A stretch of 50,774 nt of DNA, taken from the NCBI RefSeq assembly GCF_000688235.1, contig NZ_JHYO01000028.1, positions 1-50,774 on the forward strand, given 5' to 3'. Position numbers and translations under genes: made by a program. The DNA comes from Terasakiella pusilla DSM 6293. Its GTDB lineage: Bacteria; Pseudomonadota; Alphaproteobacteria; Rhodospirillales; Terasakiellaceae. Positions 48,001 through 50,774 of this stretch are shown here, piece after piece (positions within the stretch are counted from its first letter, which is position 1; each line of letters begins with the position of its first letter). The notes under the pieces were generated by a model. That model saw nothing but the letters and a program-made list of their open reading frames with translations. It had not been told where the DNA came from and did not search any database.

Positions 48001-50774
48001 ACGCCTTCGCGCTCCCCAATATGCTCGCTTGGTCCTGTGCTGCTGCCGTTCACGCCAAACCCGTCACGATGCGGGCTAACATTGTCCGCAGACGCTTCAG
48101 ACAGAGTACCATTTCCATCAACAGTTCGACCGGTTACGCTAAAGCCGTTGTCAGTAGAGTTGTAATTATCCTGATTGATCTCGCCCGTTTCACCGGCATC
48201 CCCATCAAGGACAACAACCGTCCCTGCACCAAGGCTCATATCAATATCCGGCGCATCCGCAACCGCTTCCACATTTACAGTGGCTGTCGCGGTCTGGGTC
48301 GTCGTGCCATCGGAAACCGTATATTCAAAGCTTTCAGAACCTGAATAATCACCATCCGGTGCAAACGTCACTGTCCCGTCGGCATTCAAGGTCACGCTGC
48401 CGTTGCCAACATCCACAGTTTCCCCGACCGCAATATCCTGACCATCGATTTGTGTAATGGTCAATGTATCGCCATCCAGGTCGCTGTCATTCGCCAACAG
48501 GTCCATCTGAACAGATGCATCTTCCTGCGTACTTGCGACATCACTCTGCGCATCCGGTGCATCGTTCACGTCAGAACCACCCACACTTGCAGACGCGGTG
48601 GATGTCGCTTCGTCGTCATTGGAACTTTCAACGGATGTGACAGAAGCACTCAGGTTGAAGGACCCTTGCCCGTCCGGCACGCGGATAGACATATTCTCCA
48701 GATTATCGGACGCAATAGTGGCACTCCCATCCGTCACCTCGACTTCAACGCCATTCACGATCAGGGTTGCCCCGTCCGGAATACCGCTCAAGGTCACAGA
48801 AGACAAGCTTTCAGAACCATCTTCATCCGTCAGGCCGACAGTAATATCAACCGGATATTCGGTATAACCGCCGCCCGCTGTGATCGGACCGCCGTCGCCG
48901 CCCAATTCCCCAACCGTGGTTTCTTCATCCGCTTGGTTCGGAATATCAGCAACCTGATTACCAGACTCATCATAATGATTTTGACCAGCCTTAATGGTGT
49001 AGCCCTCAACAGCCTGACCATATTCCGCTTCAATTTCATCAATCCAACGCGATGGATCCGCCGGGTTTTTGTTGTCGCCCGGATATTCATCAATCTTGAC
49101 GGTCGTGCCATCCGCCAGTTCATAAATTACGTGACTAATCCCATGCGGAATTTGAGAAGCAGAAACATCTGTACCTGCACCAATCTCAATCCCGATCTCA
49201 GGCGCATCCGCGACCGCTTCAATGTCTACAGTCGCTGTTGCGGTCTGTGTGCTTGTGCCATCGGAAACCGTATATTCGAAGCTTTCAGAACCTGAATAAT
49301 CACCATCTGGTGCAAACGTCACTGTCCCGTCGGCATTCAAGGTCACGCTGCCGTTGCCGACATCCACAGTTTCCCCGACCGCAATATCCTGACCATCGAT
49401 TTGCGTAATCGTCAGATTGTCGCCATCCAGGTCGCTGTCGTTATCCAGCAAATCAATTTTGACAGATTTATCTTCTTGCGTGCTGGCCTCGTCGTTCTGC
49501 GCGACCGGCCCGTCATTCACACCTGTCACATCAATGGTGACAGTCGCGCTGTCCGTCCCGCCATTACCGTCGCTGATTGTGTAGGTAAAGTCGGTTTCAC
49601 CGTTCCAGTTCGCATCCGGTGTAAAGGTATAAGTGCCATCGCCATTGTCAACGATTTCGCCATGTTCCGGTTGATCGAAGCCAACAATGTGAAGGCTATC
49701 CCCGTCAAGGTCACTATCGTTGCTCAACAGACCCGCAGCAGAGAAAGTGATCGGCTGATCTTCCAGACCGCTCAAGTCATCATCCTGCGCCAACGGATCA
49801 AAGTCCGGGCTGGCTGTCAGCGTAGTACTCGCCTCATCACCGTTTGGTTCTGTCGCAGTTGCTGTCACCGTCAGGTTAAAGTCACTGACTTCCCCGTCCA
49901 CAGTCATGGTCAGTTCGTCCAGACGATCCAGATCGTCCCCACTGATCACCAATACACCGTCAACCACGTTGCCCAAATTAAACTCGGCGCCTTCCGGGAA
50001 ATCGGCAATCGTGATGGTCAGGCTTTCCGAATTATCAATGTCCGTAATCGCCGCAGACACGTTCACATCAAACGTCCCGGCCTCGTCAGATTCAACGATA
50101 GATACGGCCAGATTTGGTGTATCAGCCACACCATCCACGTTCAGTGCGATATTCGCTTGTGCAACACCACCTTCTCCATCGGTCACGATGTAGGTCAGGT
50201 TCTCACTACCACTCCAGTCTTGATCCGGCGTAAAGGTAAAGGTCCCGTTTTCCGCATCAAATGTCAGCGTCCCATTGCCCAGATCAATGCCTTCCTCTGG
50301 GATATTATCCAGATTTACACCGTTGATTTGTGCGATAGACAGGCTGTCATTATCCACATCACTGTCATTCCCCAGCAGGTCATTGACCGTAAAGGTGATC
50401 GCCTGATCTTCCTGACCACTAAAGGTGTCGTCAACAGCAACAGGTTTATCATTCTCCGGATCAACGCTCAGGTTGACGGTCGCGGTTTGAGTTTCCCCAT
50501 CGTTGTCCGTCACCGTGTAGGTGAAGCTGTCGGTGCCGTTGTAGTTTGCATCCGGCGTATAGGTCACGGTGCCATCGTCGTTCAGCACCACGGTGCCATG
50601 CTCGGGCTGGCTCAGGCCTGTGATCGTCCCGCCATCCACAATGCTGTCATTATCCAGCACGTCGATGGTTGCAGACTTATCTTCGCCCAGGGTCTGGCTG
50701 TCATCCTGCAAGGTGTTGTCGATATCGGTGATATCGATGTTCACCGTTGCTGTCGTGATCTCGCCATCTTCATC
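42015..50774 (-). CDS. Giant RTX adhesin with Ig/cadherin-like repeats (5' end beyond right edge)
   Basis: 2919 residues visible. The frame is open to the right edge; the GTG at 50744 reads on from DEDGEITTAT, so it is internal and the start lies outside. Order from the N-side: three tandem-95/cadherin-like domains (about 49500-50774) with repeated Y-T-V-T-D-N-D-G and D-N-D-S-D-L-D-G-D calcium sites; five large units at 43501-49203, each with a scaffold plus one inserted module; another Ig-like pair; then RTX nonapeptides (42186-42962) and a hydrophobic, aromatic C-terminal tail ending FEGVEKVEW, expected for type I secretion. Very acidic, rich in Asp/Gly/Thr, nearly free of Cys and Lys. A cell-surface or released Ca-dependent adhesin; no secretion ABC genes are in the window. 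Confidence 0.93.
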   Translation of the reverse strand, partial: DEDGEITTATVNIDITDIDNTLQDDSQTLGEDKSATIDVLDNDSIVDGGTITGLSQPEHGTVVLNDDGTVTYTPDANYNGTDSFTYTVTDNDGETQTATVNLSVDPENDKPVAVDDTFSGQEDQAITFTVNDLLGNDSDVDNDSLSIAQINGVNLDNIPEEGIDLGNGTLTFDAENGTFTFTPDQDWSGSENLTYIVTDGEGGVAQANIALNVDGVADTPNLAVSIVESDEAGTFDVNVSAAITDIDNSESLTITIADFPEGAEFNLGNVVDGVLVISGDDLDRLDELTMTVDGEVSDFNLTVTATATEPNGDEASTTLTASPDFDPLAQDDDLSGLEDQPITFSAAGLLSNDSDLDGDSLHIVGFDQPEHGEIVDNGDGTYTFTPDANWNGETDFTYTISDGNGGTDSATVTIDVTGVNDGPVAQNDEASTQEDKSVKIDLLDNDSDLDGDNLTITQIDGQDIAVGETVDVGNGSVTLNADGTVTFAPDGDYSGSESFEYTVSDGTSTQTATATVDIEAVADAPEIGIEIGAGTDVSASQIPHGISHVIYELADGTTVKIDEYPGDNKNPADPSRWIDEIEAEYGQAVEGYTIKAGQNHYDESGNQVADIPNQADEETTVGELGGDGGPITAGGGYTEYPVDITVGLTDEDGSESLSSVTLSGIPDGATLIVNGVEVEVTDGSATIASDNLENMSIRVPDGQGSFNLSASVTSVESSNDDEATSTASASVGGSDVNDAPDAQSDVASTQEDASVQMDLLANDSDLDGDTLTITQIDGQDIAVGETVDVGNGSVTLNADGTVTFAPDGDYSGSESFEYTVSDGTTTQTATATVNVEAVADAPDIDMSLGAGTVVVLDGDAGETGEINQDNYNSTDNGFSVTGRTVDGNGTLSEASADNVSPHRDGFGVNGSSTGPSEHIGEREGVSEELIVTFDEDVSSASIEVSRLFPNEGGAGAHEQGQYDIYRDGVKVGSGTFTAESSTGRLELNIESSDGGGFDQIVFTASDTLSDGSSNTEHSDYLITSIEYETVGDAGETVIDFPLDLSVAETDVDGSETLSDVTLTGLPDGAVILVDGEEVSVTDGSVTLDSTNLDNVVIRVPEGSEDFNLTASVTSTEPNGDSKTSQTSIAVDVPDVNEAPEAANDLAGTNEDTSVVMDLLGNDTDLNGDTLTITQIDGQDIAVGETVDVGNGTVTLNEDGTVTFAPDGDYSGSESFEYTVTDGTETTTATATVNVEAVADAPDITMSLGASSVVETAGDPVDVTIGSDNYMDGDSGFTVTGRSIVNGELTEASVDNIGVKTNYPQGFGVSGASSGDQVEIGHDNTSGLSEQLIIDFDNDVSSVDVSFSWKHSGEDATFELYKDGVKVGEGTVVGGSDGIDPAVTLSAENGSDFDQIIFSAPGNGDDYLINSIEFESATEGETFIDFPLDLNVAETDVDGSETLSDVTLTGLPDGAVILVDGEEISVTDGSVTLDSTNLDDVVIRVPEGSEDFNLTASVTSTEPNGDSKTSQTSIAVDVPDVNDAPEATNDLAATSEDTSVVIDLLDNDTDLDGDALSITQIDGQDIAVGETVDVGNGTVTLNEDGTVTFAPDGDYSGSETFEYTVTDGTETTTATATVDIEAVADAPDIEMSLGQPTQVSVDGGPGETTTLFNTSFSGYDGGFYGGQVDGWNTSSDAIEVWENGYGQSGDGSYIELNDDLNDHFDDATSINRTIDTEEGATYSFNFDYSGRPGFDENVNAIEIRVNGQTVAEFSHDNENGYNNNWQDGSFEFTGNGEPMNVEFVFVGDAQDQGRGMYIDNIEATQTMPDVDDVYFDFPLDLNVAETDVDGSETLSDVTLTGLPDGAVILVDGEEISVTDGSVTLDSTNLDDVVIRVPEGSEDFNLRASVTSTEPNGDSKTSQTSIAVDVPDVNDAPEATNDLAATNEDSSVVMDLLGNDTDLNGDTLTITQIDGQDIAVGETVDVGNGTVTLNENGTVTFAPDGDYSGSESFEYTVTDGTETATATATVNVEAVADAPALNFSLGTPETVNVEGESQTGSINVHNYDSTDGVSVTGYDWNWVEGGDSSGGAYGSGSHGGSSGGSHGGSSGGAYGDSSGGHWVEVENAKNVAETGGGIGVDGHGGDDNINDGEKLIFSFDDDMSSVEVIFDSFSYNEHASYELYQDGQLVGSGTFDGNDRWDDTFTFTATDGQSFDQFVVVGEGCSDFHIENLTYTTAVGEDTPYVEYPINLSATETDVDGSETLSGVTLSGLPAGAVLLVDGEEVEVTDGSVTISLDNIDDVKIRVPEGSEDFNLSAAVTSTDGSDTATTTQSVTVSLPDTNDAPVATDDDLVATEDQAETFDLIANDTDGDGDSLTITQIGGHDVAIGDTVDVGNGTVTLNADGSINFMPDANFSGEVSFDYTVSDGNGATDTGTASIDVAGVADGAQVDVSIGSGSIVGASSPAVEYPVEFAVTMGDSSESLADDSLSVDLSSVPAGSVLVIGDATVTVGSNGVVTVTGGDDVSVDGTTLHIPSETLGEGMSVTGTLTVPSDARGNHGVFDLTASAQTVDGSDVSDAASDTEQVGTGSDIGGSSDAVVENVPHEYTEFDEAVDELGSHQTVQGTGGNDRLTAHDQDWATSGREVYEGGAGNDVVGESNNNWGEDVMAGGSGNDTLYGGAQDDIIYGDSGNNLDSIPDNNPDNGNDTLIGDSGNDTLYGEGGDDVLIGGANDDFLVGGSGDDILDGGANDDLLHGGSGDDTLYGGSNNDTLYGGSGDDTMYGGTNDDTMFGNSGDDVIYGEGNNDTIDGGAGDDTLDGGAGSDIIEGGAGDDVIIGGSGWGNDTMSGGAGDDLFIFDKANHDSVNGQDWVDGGAGYDTIQLNGSEGWTLTITNDDGSQDVVTSESAQIDEYTDSSGLTGQIDFDDGSTVIFEGVEKVEW
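42186..42962 (-). repeat. RTX calcium-binding nonapeptide block
   Basis: About 17-18 copies of GGxGxDxUx read on the minus strand (for example GGSGDDTLY, GGANDDFLV, GGAGSDIIE), broken once by a Asp/Asn-rich loop near 42730. It should form a calcium-filled beta-roll after type I secretion. Confidence 0.95.
43501..44727 (-). repeat. Adhesin unit 5 (scaffold + lectin-like module with Gly/Ser/His insert)
   Basis: Scaffold AETDVDGSETLSGVTLSGL...APVATDDD...DGNGATDTG at about 43501-44105, more diverged than units 2-4. The variable module (about 44110-44720) belongs to the ELYQDG-VGSGTF-FDQF family shared with units 2 and 3, but carries a Gly/Ser/His-rich insert at 44478-44592. Confidence 0.8.
44478..44592 (-). 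repeat. Gly/Ser/His-rich internal repeat in adhesin unit 5
   Basis: Short imperfect copies of GGSSGGSHGG and SSGGAYG, seen only in this unit, and bordered by VEGGD and GGHWVEVE. Likely a flexible loop; a metal-binding role for the histidines is speculation. Confidence 0.8.
44728..45900 (-). repeat. Adhesin unit 4 (scaffold + CBM-like module)
   Basis: Scaffold (about 44728-45333) nearly the same as in units 2 and 3. The variable module (about 45340-45895) is of another type: NTSFSGYDGGFYGG, DGWNTSSDAIEVW, YIELNDD, YSFNFDYSGRPGFDENVNAIEIRVNG, and YIDNIEATQ, a pattern like carbohydrate-binding jelly rolls. Confidence 0.8.
45901..47055 (-). repeat. Adhesin unit 3 (scaffold + lectin-like module)
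   Basis: Scaffold at about 45901-46520 (FPLDLNVAETDVDGSETLSDV, then APEATNDL with Asp-rich calcium sites, closing EAVADAP). Variable module (about 46530-47050) with SGFTVTGR, GFGVSGASS, FELYKDGVKVGEGT and FDQIIFSA, homologous to the modules of units 2 and 5. Confidence 0.85.
47056..48252 (-). repeat. Adhesin unit 2 (scaffold + lectin-like module)
   Basis: Scaffold at about 47056-47680, nearly identical to that of unit 3. Variable module (about 47690-48240) with NGFSVTGRTVDGNGTL, DGFGVNGSS, YDIYRDGVKVGSGTF and GGFDQIVFTA. Confidence 0.85.
48253..49203 (-). repeat. Adhesin unit 1 (shorter, unique module)
   Basis: Scaffold at about 48253-48870 is the more diverged YPVDITVGLTDEDGSESLSS version. 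The module (about 48875-49200) is short and unlike the others, with SHVIYELADGTTVKIDEYPG, WIDEIEAEYGQAVEGYTIK and GQNHYDESGNQ. Confidence 0.8.

Noticed and set aside
42141-50193. Many plus-strand open frames of 60-280 codons across the adhesin
   Set aside because: They repeat with the adhesin units and follow its codon bias on the opposite strand; no starts with ribosome sites.
50742-50744. GTG as the start of the giant adhesin
   Set aside because: The frame is open upstream to the window edge and continues the same repeat type, so this is an internal valine codon.

Overview
This window looks like the chromosome of a free-living, flagellated alphaproteobacterium of the Rhodospirillales/Thalassospiraceae type (Terasakiella- or Magnetospirillum-like). 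This is inferred from a stand-alone atpHAGDC (F1) cluster without F0 genes, a DUF484-xerC pair, many chemoreceptor, two-component and c-di-GMP genes, and about 50% GC. No rRNA, tRNA, CRISPR array or prophage is visible.

Layout. 1-340: the 3' end of an IS1182-like transposase. 325-2925: a methyltransferase and ettA on the minus strand. 3148-7717: an unusual plus-strand cluster with a secreted protein, a CheY-like receiver, a membrane-anchored degenerate histidine kinase fused to a DEDDh exonuclease, a PPP-type phosphatase and a tiny membrane protein. 7725-10105: xerC, DUF484 and a small transaldolase (minus). 10317-12506: priA. 12819-17745: the F1 ATP synthase operon. 17866-19757: a small operon with rlmJ, yjbR and DUF6653. 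19863-23159: a small membrane protein, a chemoreceptor with only membrane-embedded sensing, a LysE exporter, arfB and a 53-aa membrane protein. 23368-26940: a KdpD-like kinase without a P-loop domain and without kdpFABC, with a receiver partner, a DUF1328 protein and a KdpE-like regulator. 27005-30072: a LysR regulator with GST, FMN-binding and DUF1348 genes. 30090-38719: uvrB, ppk2, an aspartate aminotransferase, a PAS-GGDEF-EAL protein and a Cache chemoreceptor. 38771-41920: a minus-strand operon of a Ser/Thr kinase, malonyl-CoA decarboxylase and an isocitrate-lyase/PEP-mutase family enzyme. 42015 to the right edge: a giant RTX adhesin, 2919 residues visible and its start outside the window.

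How they work together. Most genes are housekeeping (energy, translation rescue, DNA repair, replication restart, chromosome resolution). They are interleaved with a large signalling complement: two chemoreceptors, four receivers or response regulators, a KdpD-like kinase, a c-di-GMP protein and a Hanks kinase. Two regions stand out. One is the receiver / HAMP-PAS-pseudokinase-exonuclease / phosphatase cluster at 3.1-7.7 kb, which suggests signal-controlled nucleic-acid or nucleotide turnover at the membrane. The other is the adhesin, in which five units of about 1-1.2 kb combine a conserved (in places nearly identical) Ig/cadherin-like scaffold with a different inserted module in each unit. 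Strong rho-independent terminators separate most transcription units and were used to define operons and to decide some starts.
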